Positions 5,195 through 12,478 of a stretch of DNA of 16,473 nucleotides are shown piece by piece. Every line of letters starts with the position of its first letter. Positions within the stretch are counted from its first letter, which is position 1. The stretch comes from Chrysochromulina parva. Lineage: Eukaryota > Haptophyta > Prymnesiales > Chrysochromulinaceae. The DNA is taken from the NCBI GenBank assembly GCA_002887195.1, contig PJAB01001191.1, positions 1 through 16,473 on the forward strand. The letters run 5' to 3'. Below the pieces are notes generated by a model that saw only the letters and a list, made by a program, of their open reading frames with translations, searched no databases and had not been told where the DNA came from. A program made the translations under genes and the position numbers.

Positions 5195-7906
5195 TTAATT
5201 CGCAAAGTCATCATCTGTGTCGTCATCAAGGACGACGTGTGCCTTCTTACGTGCCGGTGCGGGCTGCTTCCCTTTGCGTTTCGGCGCTGTCTCCTGCACA
5301 GGGTGCTGGCCTTGCTGCCGCGCGACAGAGGCGCCTTGCTGCCGCGCGGCAGGGGCAAAGAAGCGCGAGATCGAAGAGATCGAATCGCTCGGTCGGACGG
5401 ACGGTTGTGAATCTTCCACACCGTCCGACGAGGATGAGGAGGGCACCACGGGCGCCTTACCCGCTGGCGGGGCACTGCGCGAGCCATTGGGATTCACGAG
5501 CTCGGATGGCACCGGAAGTCGTGTTGGGAAGTTGACGGGCGCCGTGTTGGGCGCATGGGGCCGCCGGATCCAGCCGTCGATCCCCCCTAGGGCAGCCGGC
5601 ACGCCACGTGGAGCATCCTGGGCTCCCTTGCGTGCGCCACCAGATAGCATCACCTCCTTTGATGGCCTCTGATGGCCTCTGATGGGCTCTGATGACCTCT
5701 GACGGCGAGCGTCACGAGGTGGCCGCACCTCCTTGACCTCGTCGTCGGAGAGGTCGTCTTCATCGTCGTCTTCGTCGTCTTCGTCGTCTTCGTCGTCGTC
5801 GTCGTCGTCGTCGTCGTCTTCGTCTTCGTCCTCCTCCTCGTCGTCATCGTCATCGACGTTTACGACGTTGGATGCGCGTGCAACGCCTCTGCCTCTGCCT
5901 CCGCCTCCATCGGTGCGGCTCCCACCGCCTCCAGCGGCGAGGCTCGAAGCTACCCCAGGCGTGGGGATGAGTTTGAACTTCCTCTGCTCAAGAAGCTCGA
6001 GCTCCTCGTAGTCCGCAAGGCACAATGTGATGCTATCCCGACGCCGTTCGTAGCACGGGCCGATGATGGGCTCCATGCCGCAATCGTCACAGCGTATTCC
6101 ATGGTGCGCAAAGCTGTCGAGCCTCGCGCCACGGCCACGCCGAGTGCTGCTGCTGCCCCCGCCCCCGTCGCGCCCGCGTGCATGTGTGCGGCTCGACACA
6201 CTACTACCCGCCGTCGTCTGCACACGCTCGGATGGGAGCTGCTGCCGCTGCTGCTGCCGCTGCTGCTGCCGCTGCCGCTGCCGCTGCTGCTGCTGCTGCT
6301 GCCGCTGCGGCTGCCTCTGCCACTGCTGCAGCTCCGCCGCCTCGTCCTCAAGATCGCTTCCCAGCTCGTCGAGCGCGACCGCCCGCGCCGCCGCACTTGC
6401 CGCATGCTGCGCGGCCACGCGCCCACTCGTATGCCGAGTAGGGGCGGGTGGGGGCGGGTGGGGACGGGTGGGGGCGGGTGGGGGCGGGTGGCGGCGTCCC
6501 TCGGGCACGAAGACGATCGAGCAAGTCGGGCAGTACCAGTCCCCGTCCGGGACAGTCCGTCCAAGGCCTACACAAAACGTGTGGAAGCCCCCGTTGCAGC
6601 TGTCACATAGCAGCAGAAGGTGATCGTCATGCCCGCCGCCACACTCGAGGCAGTTGTCGTTCGCCTCCTCCTCAGCCACCAACGCCTCGATCTCCTCCGC
6701 GGTCATCGCGTCCAGTCGGCCGCGGACATCCGTGCTTTCGAGGCGCTTGTGCTCCTCCACAATCTTGCCGCCGATGAGCCTCCGCCTGATGAGCGTCGTG
6801 GCGCGCCCGTTGCACAGCGGGCACGTGCTGGCGCACTCGGTCACCCAACGCTTCAGGCAGCCGTGGCAGAAGAGGTGGTCGCAGCAGTCGAGCGCCCCGA
6901 GACCGTCGTTGTCGAGCGCTGCCCGGAGCGACGTCTCCGCGCACACCGGGCAGTCCTCAGACAGCTCCTGCTTACTGGTGGGCAGTTGCTCGAGACCGGG
7001 CGACAAGTGCGCGCAATAGGGCGAGAAGGGGTTGCTCTGGCAGCGAGCGCCGTCTCGAGCGCTCGCCACCGTGCGGGCGTGTGGGCCGCGAGGCGCGCTC
7101 GAGACGGCGCTCGGAACGGCGCTCCTCCCTAGGCCGGATGCGCTCGACACGGCGCTCGATGAGGGGCCGACAGGAGATCTGCGCGCCGTGTCGAGCGCCG
7201 ACCCGGCGGGTGAGCGACGGTTTGGGCGGGAGACCGGTAAGGAGACGGGCACGCTCACGTCGCGTGCAGGCGCCTGCTTCGGCCGCGGAGCAGCGGCAGC
7301 AGCTGGGAGGCCGGCGCCGAGTCTTTCGGACGGCTGCCAAGCGTCGAGTGCCGCGTCGTCCGGCTCCTCGTCGTCGCTCACCAGGCTGCGAGGCGCCGCA
7401 GCTCCAAGAGGCACAAGCTGTGGAGGTGGCGGCGGTGGTGGCATGCTCTGAGGCGGTGGCGCGTGCGGCGGCGCGTGCGGCGGCGCGTGCGGCGGCGCGT
7501 GCGCCGGCATCTGCGGTCGTGCTGGCATCTGAGCTGCCGATGCCGGCGGCCGAGCCTGCGACGGTGCCTGCTGTTGGTGTGGTGGCAGTTGGGGTGGAGG
7601 CGGCGCTGGTTGAGAAATTGGCGTTTGGCGCTGGTGAAACGGAGGCTGTGCTGCTACCCCTGTCGGCCGATAGCTCGCCGCCGTTTGCCAGCCCTGCTGC
7701 TGCGGCTGCGGTTGCTGTTGATGCTGCGGTGGTGCACCAAAAGCGAACTGTGCGAAGGTGTTGCTCATCGATGGTGCCACGTTGGCGAGCGTGCTCGTCG
7801 CGTGGTGTTGGAGCTGGTTCTGCTGCTCGCGCTCCGCACGCTTGCGCATAGCGGCCTCATAATTGGCGCTTATGCGTGCCCGCTGCTCTTCGGTGATGCA
7901 CGACAT
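5195..7906 (-). CDS. RING + PHD + ZZ-like zinc finger protein, predicted nuclear E3 ubiquitin ligase
   Basis: An intronless frame of 903 residues from an ATG at 7904-7906 to TAA at 5195-5197. In order: an N-terminal TEEQRARI...RKRAER helix (about 5-26) resembling the RPA32-binding motif of SMARCAL1; Gln/Pro/Ala/His-rich linker (60-170); C3HC4 RING finger (C319, C322, C342, H344, C347, C350, C362, C365); C4HC3 PHD finger (C419, C422, C434, C437, H442, C445, C459, C462, with W457); Gln/Arg-rich tract (526-556); ZZ-like half finger (HHGIRCDDCG, 601-610, with C618 and C629); VVNV followed by a ~40-residue Asp/Glu tract (681-722); SISSISRFF (842-850); basic KRKGK...RKK (876-888); and VVLDDDTDDD (891-900). 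Both the RING and PHD zinc ligands are complete, so ubiquitin-ligase activity and histone-tail reading are expected from the families. Roles in replication stress or SUMO recognition are inference from the short motifs. Several in-frame minisatellites suggest length variation. Confidence 0.9.
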   Translation of the reverse strand: MSCITEEQRARISANYEAAMRKRAEREQQNQLQHHATSTLANVAPSMSNTFAQFAFGAPPQHQQQPQPQQQGWQTAASYRPTGVAAQPPFHQRQTPISQPAPPPPQLPPHQQQAPSQARPPASAAQMPARPQMPAHAPPHAPPHAPPHAPPPQSMPPPPPPPQLVPLGAAAPRSLVSDDEEPDDAALDAWQPSERLGAGLPAAAAAPRPKQAPARDVSVPVSLPVSRPNRRSPAGSALDTARRSPVGPSSSAVSSASGLGRSAVPSAVSSAPRGPHARTVASARDGARCQSNPFSPYCAHLSPGLEQLPTSKQELSEDCPVCAETSLRAALDNDGLGALDCCDHLFCHGCLKRWVTECASTCPLCNGRATTLIRRRLIGGKIVEEHKRLESTDVRGRLDAMTAEEIEALVAEEEANDNCLECGGGHDDHLLLLCDSCNGGFHTFCVGLGRTVPDGDWYCPTCSIVFVPEGRRHPPPPAPTRPHPPPPAPTRHTSGRVAAQHAASAAARAVALDELGSDLEDEAAELQQWQRQPQRQQQQQQRQRQRQQQRQQQRQQLPSERVQTTAGSSVSSRTHARGRDGGGGSSSTRRGRGARLDSFAHHGIRCDDCGMEPIIGPCYERRRDSITLCLADYEELELLEQRKFKLIPTPGVASSLAAGGGGSRTDGGGGRGRGVARASNVVNVDDDDDEEEDEDEDDDDDDDDDEDDEDDEDDDEDDLSDDEVKEVRPPRDARRQRSSEPIRGHQRPSKEVMLSGGARKGAQDAPRGVPAALGGIDGWIRRPHAPNTAPVNFPTRLPVPSELVNPNGSRSAPPAGKAPVVPSSSSSDGVEDSQPSVRPSDSISSISRFFAPAARQQGASVARQQGQHPVQETAPKRKGKQPAPARKKAHVVLDDDTDDDFAN
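5661..5703. repeat. 10-bp tandem repeat inside coding sequence
   Basis: About four copies of a TGATGGCCTC-type unit. The minus strand reads it as SSEPIRGHQRPS in the RING-PHD protein. The unit length is not a multiple of three. Confidence 0.85.
5738..5856. repeat. TCG/TCT trinucleotide tract (poly-Asp/Glu on the minus strand)
   Basis: A near-continuous GTCGTCTTC-type trinucleotide tract. On the minus strand it is GAC/GAT/GAA/GAG and gives the ~40-residue acidic segment of the RING-PHD protein. Confidence 0.9.
6238..6331. repeat. CTG/CCG microsatellite (poly-Gln/Arg on the minus strand)
   Basis: Interrupted CTG and CCG triplets. The minus strand reads CAG/CGG, giving the Gln/Arg-rich tract (about residues 526-556) between the PHD and ZZ-like segments. 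Confidence 0.9.
6441..6490 (+). repeat. Five copies of a 10-bp G-rich repeat, potential G-quadruplex
   Basis: GGGGCGGGTG is repeated five times, with one base change in the third copy. The G-runs lie on the + strand, which is the template strand of the RING-PHD gene. The minus strand encodes PPPPAPTRPH-type residues just after the PHD finger. Runs of three to five G separated by one or two bases satisfy the usual G-quadruplex pattern many times over. Confidence 0.9.
7453..7507. repeat. 12-bp repeat encoding His-Ala-Pro-Pro
   Basis: About four copies of GCGGCGCGTGCG-type sequence. The minus strand encodes four HAPP repeats in the N-terminal linker of the RING-PHD protein (about residues 134-151). 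It is in frame, so copy-number change would keep the reading frame. Confidence 0.85.
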
Positions 7907-8270
7907 CGAGCGCGTTCCTTTCTTCCTTTCAAAAGGACCAGGAACTCAACAAGTCAAGTCAAGTCGAGTCAAGACAAGCCAAGTCAAGTCAAGTCTAGTC
8001 CCTTAAAATTCACTGGCGGTCGCGCATCCGCCTCCTTAGGGGCGCCCACCGACGCGATGTGAAATGTATCGAAGGGCGCGGTGCGTGGCATACAGGCATA
8101 CTTGTAGCTGGATAGCCCCGAGCCCTTACATGTATCCACATCGTCTTAATCTTGATCATCGCGGCGCACCAGGGTCACCCGGGCGACTCATCGTGCCTTT
8201 TGGACCTTTTGTTGGTCTCAAACTTGAAAAAGACCGCGAGCGACGTCCCGAAGCTCCCTGATTCACAAAG
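7907..8270. promoter_or_regulatory. Divergent promoter/5'UTR region between RING-PHD gene and HOP
   Basis: The two genes are transcribed away from each other, so this interval must contain both start regions. Visible elements are the 10-copy pentanucleotide array at 7951-8000 and a strong 5' splice-site match AAAG|GTGAGC at 8270/8271. No clear heat-shock element or TATA box was found, although HOP genes are often stress-induced in other organisms. Confidence 0.5.
7951..8000. repeat. Pentanucleotide repeat (AAGTC)10
   Basis: Ten consecutive 5-bp units, seven of them AAGTC or a single-base variant of it and six exact, lie just 45 bp upstream of the RING-PHD start codon, probably in its 5'UTR or core promoter. 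Confidence 0.9.
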
Positions 8271-8550
8271 GTGAGCGTCGCGATGGACAGGCTCGGCTTC
8301 CTGAACCTGTTGTGCACACTGCTCTGCCTCTACTCTCTGCGTCAGCTGCGGCTGCAGCAGAGCTAACCAGTGCTGCTCTGTTCATTTGAGCGCGAGGCGA
8401 GCCAGATGAGTCGCTGCACTGCGAGCAAGAGCATAAAAGCTTCGCAGCAAATCGTTGCCAGGCGCGCAAAGCTCACCTCTGCGCGCGCGCTCTCGCACGC
8501 AGGGCTTTCACGCCAGCACGGACGCACAAGAGACTTTGACCGCTTTGCAG
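8271..8550 (+). other. Possible 5'UTR intron of HOP, ending at the ATG
   Basis: A donor AAAG|GTGAGC at 8271 and an acceptor GCTTTGCAG at 8550 would remove 280 bases and join a leader exon directly to the ATG at 8551. The acceptor is preceded by a modest pyrimidine run. This is inferred only from splice-site quality. If it is not an intron, this is plain leader sequence and includes a 27-codon upstream frame (8283-8366) in good start context. Confidence 0.4.
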
Positions 8551-10248
8551 ATGGCGGAAGAGGCCAAAGCGAAAGGCACGGAAGCCTTCCAGGCAGGCAG
8601 GTTCGCGGAGGCGATCGAGCACTACACGAAGGCGATCGATCTGGGCGCGACGCACGTACTGTACTCCAACCGCTCGGCCGCGTACGGCGGCATAGGCAAG
8701 TGGGAGGAGGCGCTCAAAGACGCGACCAAGTGCGTCGAGATGCAACCGGACTGGGGCAAGGGCTACGGCCGCAAGGGCGCCGCGCTGCACGGCCTCGGCC
8801 AGTACGACGCGGCGATCGCCGCGTACGAAAAGGGCCTCACCGTGGAGCCCGGGCTGGCGATGCTGACCAAGGGTCTCGCGGACGCAAAGAAGGAGGCAGA
8901 GCGGGACAAGGGCGCGGGTGGCCTTGGCGGCCTCGCCAACATCTTCGGCGCGCCAGACGTGATCTCGAAGATCGCATCTAACCCGCAGACGGCCTCCTTC
9001 CTGGCCGATCCAAGCTTCATGATGAAGATCCAGCAGATCCAGCGCAACCCCGACTCGATCTCGATGCACATGAACGACCCGCGCATATTGCAGGTGATGG
9101 GCGTTCTGATGGGCGTCAACATCATGACGCCCGACTCGATGGGCGATGGCTTTGGCGCCTCCTCGTCGGCGGCGCCGACGCCACCGCCCTCTCGCAAGGC
9201 GCCCGCGCCCGCACCGGAGCCCGAGCCCGAGGTCGAGCTCACTGAAGAGGAGAAGGCGGCCAAGGCCAAGAAGGCGGCGGCCGAGGCGCACAAGCTGAAA
9301 GGTAACGACGCGTACAAGGCGAAGCAGTTTGAGGAGGCGATCACGCACTACGAGGCGGCGATCGCGGAGCTACCGGAGGAGATGACGTACTACAACAATC
9401 TCTCCGCCGTGCGCTTCGAGCAGAAGCTGTACGACGAGTGCATCACACAGTGCAAGAAGGCCATCGAGGTGGGCCGGTCGGCACGCGCCGACTACAAGAT
9501 CGTAGCCAAGGCGTTCGCGCGCATGGGCAACGCGTACGAGAAGATGCAGAAGCTGCCCGAGGCAGTCAAAGCCTTCGAGGATTCACTTATGGAGGACCGT
9601 ACCGACGAGATCGAGAAGAAGCTCAAGGCGCTGCAGAAGAAGCTCAAGGAGCTCGAGACCCATGCGTACATCAACCCGGAGCTCGCCGAGGCGGCGCGTG
9701 CGGAAGGCAACGAGCTCTTCAAGGCGGGCAAGTTTCCCGAGGCGATCGCCAAGTACACGGAGGCGATGAAGCGCAACCCGAAGGACCACGTGCCCTACTC
9801 CAACCGCGCGGCGTGCTATCAGAAGCTCATGGAGTGGCAGCTCGCGCTCAAGGATGCGGAGACCTCCATCTCCATGGAGCCCACCTTCGTGAAGGGGTGG
9901 AGCCGCAAGGCCGGTGTGCACTTCTTCCTCAAGGAGTACCACAAGGCTATGGACGCGTACAACATGATCCTCAAGCTCGAGCCCGATAATGCTGAGGCCA
10001 AGGCGGGTCTCGACAACGTCGTTGCGACCATCAACATGCAGGCCAGCAGCGGCGAGGTCGATAAGGAGCGGCAAGCGCGCGCGATGGCCGATCCGGAGAT
10101 TCAAGCCATCCTCGGCGACGCGCAGATGCGCTCCATCCTCGGCGAGATGCAAACGGACCCCAAAAAGGCGCAGGCGGCGATGCAAGACCCGGTCATCAGT
10201 GCCAAGCTCCAGAAGCTCATCGCCGCCGGCGTGCTCCAGGTCAGATGA
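8551..10248 (+). CDS. STIP1: Hsp70-Hsp90 organizing protein (HOP/STI1/STIP1)
   Basis: The 565-residue cytosolic co-chaperone is complete and full length for the family. It has the canonical order TPR1 (about 2-116), DP1 (about 127-189), a charged linker, TPR2A (about 240-350), TPR2B (about 376-490) and DP2 (about 505-563). TPR domains bind the C-terminal EEVD tails of Hsp70 (TPR1, TPR2B) and Hsp90 (TPR2A), and the DP domains assist client transfer. Clamp residues are visible in TPR2A (K248, N252, N283, K320, R324) and TPR2B (R383, N387, N418, K448, R452). In TPR1 they are K6, N40, K70 and R74, but the first clamp Asn is Thr10. The ATG at 8551 starts MAEEAKAKG, matching family N-termini. The same frame extends upstream only from a TTG, which is not a likely start. 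The coding region has no intron. Confidence 0.97.
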   Translation: MAEEAKAKGTEAFQAGRFAEAIEHYTKAIDLGATHVLYSNRSAAYGGIGKWEEALKDATKCVEMQPDWGKGYGRKGAALHGLGQYDAAIAAYEKGLTVEPGLAMLTKGLADAKKEAERDKGAGGLGGLANIFGAPDVISKIASNPQTASFLADPSFMMKIQQIQRNPDSISMHMNDPRILQVMGVLMGVNIMTPDSMGDGFGASSSAAPTPPPSRKAPAPAPEPEPEVELTEEEKAAKAKKAAAEAHKLKGNDAYKAKQFEEAITHYEAAIAELPEEMTYYNNLSAVRFEQKLYDECITQCKKAIEVGRSARADYKIVAKAFARMGNAYEKMQKLPEAVKAFEDSLMEDRTDEIEKKLKALQKKLKELETHAYINPELAEAARAEGNELFKAGKFPEAIAKYTEAMKRNPKDHVPYSNRAACYQKLMEWQLALKDAETSISMEPTFVKGWSRKAGVHFFLKEYHKAMDAYNMILKLEPDNAEAKAGLDNVVATINMQASSGEVDKERQARAMADPEIQAILGDAQMRSILGEMQTDPKKAQAAMQDPVISAKLQKLIAAGVLQVR

Positions 10249-10411
10249 GCCGAGCCCTCGAGATGAGTCGAGATGAGTCGATGGCCTCGGCCGCGGGCGG
10301 CGCTCGCAATGGCGGTGCGCATGCGCGCTTTCCGCTTTCGAACCGGCGGTGCGGCCGAGGCGGCGGCGTAGGCGTTAGAGAGGCGGCACGCGCGGTGCCG
10401 ATGGAGGAGCT

Positions 10412-10454
10412 CAGCAGCACAGCAGTGAGCAGCAGCAGCAGCAGCAGCAGCACA
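10412..10454. repeat. AGC/CAG microsatellite
   Basis: An interrupted run of CAG triplets with one GTG interruption, in the 3' flank of HOP and probably in its 3'UTR. Confidence 0.9.
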
Positions 10455-10862
10455 CAAAGGGATCTAGGTCTGTCGAGTCGTCGAGATCACATCCAGATCG
10501 CATGGAAACCCACATGCGGTTGAGCCAGAGACTGCGACGAGGATGGAGGACGGCGGAGTAGATGACGAGTGGAGAGCGCCTGAGCGCGGAGCCGAGTGCA
10601 CAGGTGTGTGTTGATGCCGCCGTCAAATTCTTATTTTGAAAAGTAATTAATAATTCGGTTTCGTGCTCGCGGCGCGCGCGCATCGCGCGCGCGAGCGTTG
10701 ACGGGCCGCGCGATGGCGGCGGCGCGGGCTCGCGCGGGACCGTGCGTCCTCGTGCCGTTCGACGTGCCGTCCGTGCGCGGTGCGCCGGTGCGCCGGCCCG
10801 AGCGTCCGCCCCCGCACCGCGCGAGGGCGGCCGAGACGTCCAGACGAAACTATTAATTCCAT

Positions 10863-10902
10863 CTAGTACTAAGTACTAGTACACATCCCGGGTTAACACC
10901 CG
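10863..10902. other. Two adjacent inverted repeats
   Basis: CTAGTACT-A-AGTACTAG (about 10863-10879) is a near-perfect hairpin. CCGGGT-TAAC-ACCCGG follows about 10 bases later (about 10888-10903). They lie between convergent genes, so a role in 3' end formation is conceivable but unproven. Confidence 0.6.
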
Positions 10903-11079
10903 GTCCGTCGGCGCGAACGTGCGGTGGGAGGGTGTCTCGAGCAGCGTGCCTGGCACATTGGAACTGCCCAATGCTGCCACGTGAGCACACTGCCGTCATG
11001 TCGAAGATGTTCGGTGGATGTTCGGGAGCCGCGCGAGCTGATACGTCGCTCCCATGGAGGTGGGCGTTAAGCGCTCATC

Positions 11080-11113
11080 AGCCTCTCACAGCCTCTCATC
11101 AGCCTCTCATCGT
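11080..11113. repeat. 11-bp tandem repeat with TCATCAGCC core
   Basis: Three or four copies of CTCATCAGCCT-type sequence, one of them shortened, in the intergenic region downstream of the VOC gene stop. The core matches the minisatellites at 5661-5703 (reverse complement) and 13766-13917. Confidence 0.75.
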
Positions 11114-11176
11114 ACATCGAATGATCCGCAACAGCTGCGCGTCGCATCGAAGCGAGTGGCCTCGACGCGCTTAGCG

Positions 11177-12160
11177 TCAGCTGGCCTGCTGGGCGCAGTC
11201 GCCCGTCGGCTTCACGGGGGCCGGTGGCAATTTGGACTCGTCGAGCATCCAGTCGTCCTCAGGTTGTGTGGCGAGCCGCCCAAGCCGATGGACGAGCTCG
11301 AGCTGCACACCGTCTGGCGCGCGCACGAGGGCAACCTCGGCGACGAGATCGCCCATCATCTGCTGATGCGGCGGCGTGAGCACGCGCAGCGTGCGGCCGA
11401 AGAGCGCCTTCGAGCGCCTCTGCAGCACCTCGATCGTGCTCACACAGCTCAGCCCGAGGCTCGTGACGTCGATGGATACATGCGCGAGGCCAAGGGCGTT
11501 CTCCGAAGGTAGTGGCACGCCTGTGAGCATGTGGCTGGGGACCTCAATGAGCTCGATAGACAGCGGCGTCCATGGTGCGCTCAGCCAGGTGGCACGGGCT
11601 CCCGACGTACTGAAGGTGCGAATGGGCACAAAGTGGAGCAGCGACCAAAACTGGACCGAAGCACGGATGTTGGATACGCGAAGGGCTGCGTGGCTGCCGT
11701 CCGCGGCGGCGAGCTCCGAGAGCGGCCGCCGCGAGATGAACGCAAGCAGTGGCAGCTCCGTGTCGTCGCGCGCGACGGCCGGTGTGAAGCCCATGTGTGT
11801 CAGCTCCTCCGCGTCGGCCATTGACTTGGGCTCCGCAAACAGAGGTCCACTCGCCCGCATGCACTCGAGATTCCTGGTGGCATACCGTAGCAGTTCAAGT
11901 CCAGCTACGTGCCGGTATGGGTTGGGCTCTGGCGGCAATCGCAAACAGCTTGCACATCCAGCAAAGGTTACTGAGGAGGACGATGATGATGCCAACTGAG
12001 CCGCGTGGGGTGCCACTGCAAGACATGCGATGGGTGGCTCGTCGACACTAGCGAAGGCCAGCAGCACCGCTATGGGGACGGCGCCGACTGGCGAGCGCAC
12101 AATGCTGCGATGCGTTGGCGCGGTCACGTGCGCCGGCGCTTCTCGGACAGTGAGTCTCAT
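11177..12160 (-). CDS. VOC-superfamily (glyoxalase/dioxygenase-fold) protein with N-terminal leader
   Basis: The 327-residue protein runs from the ATG at 12158-12160 to TGA at 11177-11179. Residues about 157-292 look like a vicinal-oxygen-chelate domain: HAALRVSN with a following FW (β1-helix), a SIELIEV strand, LGLAHVSIDV, and the closing RAPDGVQLELV. The four positions that bind metal in this superfamily are filled (H157, E203 or E206, H227, E288), so a metal-dependent activity is plausible, but substrate and reaction cannot be told. The N-terminal ~110 residues are Ala/Ser/Pro-rich with a hydrophobic segment (about 25-38), which may be a signal or plastid-targeting peptide, a diverged second half of the fold, or partly mis-predicted sequence. 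Alternative starts are M101, M114 and M123. The gene is convergent with HOP and has no visible intron. Confidence 0.75.
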   Translation of the reverse strand: MRLTVREAPAHVTAPTHRSIVRSPVGAVPIAVLLAFASVDEPPIACLAVAPHAAQLASSSSSSVTFAGCASCLRLPPEPNPYRHVAGLELLRYATRNLECMRASGPLFAEPKSMADAEELTHMGFTPAVARDDTELPLLAFISRRPLSELAAADGSHAALRVSNIRASVQFWSLLHFVPIRTFSTSGARATWLSAPWTPLSIELIEVPSHMLTGVPLPSENALGLAHVSIDVTSLGLSCVSTIEVLQRRSKALFGRTLRVLTPPHQQMMGDLVAEVALVRAPDGVQLELVHRLGRLATQPEDDWMLDESKLPPAPVKPTGDCAQQAS

Positions 12161-12382
12161 TTCGAAATGCGCGTTTTGCTTCCATCCTAGGCGCCACAGG
12201 CACTGTGAATACTCTGTGAATGGGTGGACATCCTATCCTGTAGGATTCCTATATGGCCAAAACGCGGGGCACGGTGCGATGTGTCTATCATGTGCCCACA
12301 GTAGGTCTGATGGCCCGGCGGTGCGCTCTCGCCCTTACTATATTGATGTCCGCTTAGATGCACTCGCTTTCTGACGTCTGTC

Positions 12383-12478
12383 CGACGGAAAAATCCGTCG
12401 TGAAGGAAAGCCGCGTGCTCCGTGCACCCCCGCTGCCGCGGCTCCACCCGCGGCGGCCTATCGCTCGGTCCCCCGAGC
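12383..12478. other. Three consecutive hairpins, possible structured RNA
   Basis: Perfect stems at 12383-12400 (CGACGGA/TCCGTCG, 4-base loop AAAA), 12435-12454 (GCCGCGG/CCGCGGC, 6-base loop) and 12463-12478 (GCTCGG/CCGAGC, 4-base loop). The cluster is upstream of the VOC gene start. No match to a known small RNA is recognised. Confidence 0.5.

Larger units (their letters stand above)
10249..11176. other. Intergenic region between convergent HOP and VOC genes
   Basis: No gene is supported in these 928 bases. They contain a GAGATGAGTC duplication right after the HOP stop (10259-10280), an AGC microsatellite, an AT-rich patch (about 10624-10656) suitable for 3' end formation, a CpG-extreme block (about 10665-10830) and two short inverted repeats. 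A TCATCAG-type tandem repeat lies near 11080-11113. Confidence 0.6.

Noticed and set aside
5733..6011. Plus-strand poly-Ser frame
   Set aside because: It is the opposite-strand reading of the Asp/Glu trinucleotide tract in the RING-PHD gene.
7081..7851. Plus-strand Ala/Arg/Val-rich frame of 256 codons
   Set aside because: Antisense to the low-complexity N-terminal linker of the RING-PHD protein; no domain and biased composition.
8473..9348. Minus-strand Arg/Leu/His-rich frame of 291 codons opposite HOP
   Set aside because: Shadow of the HOP coding strand; HOP is full length with all five domains.
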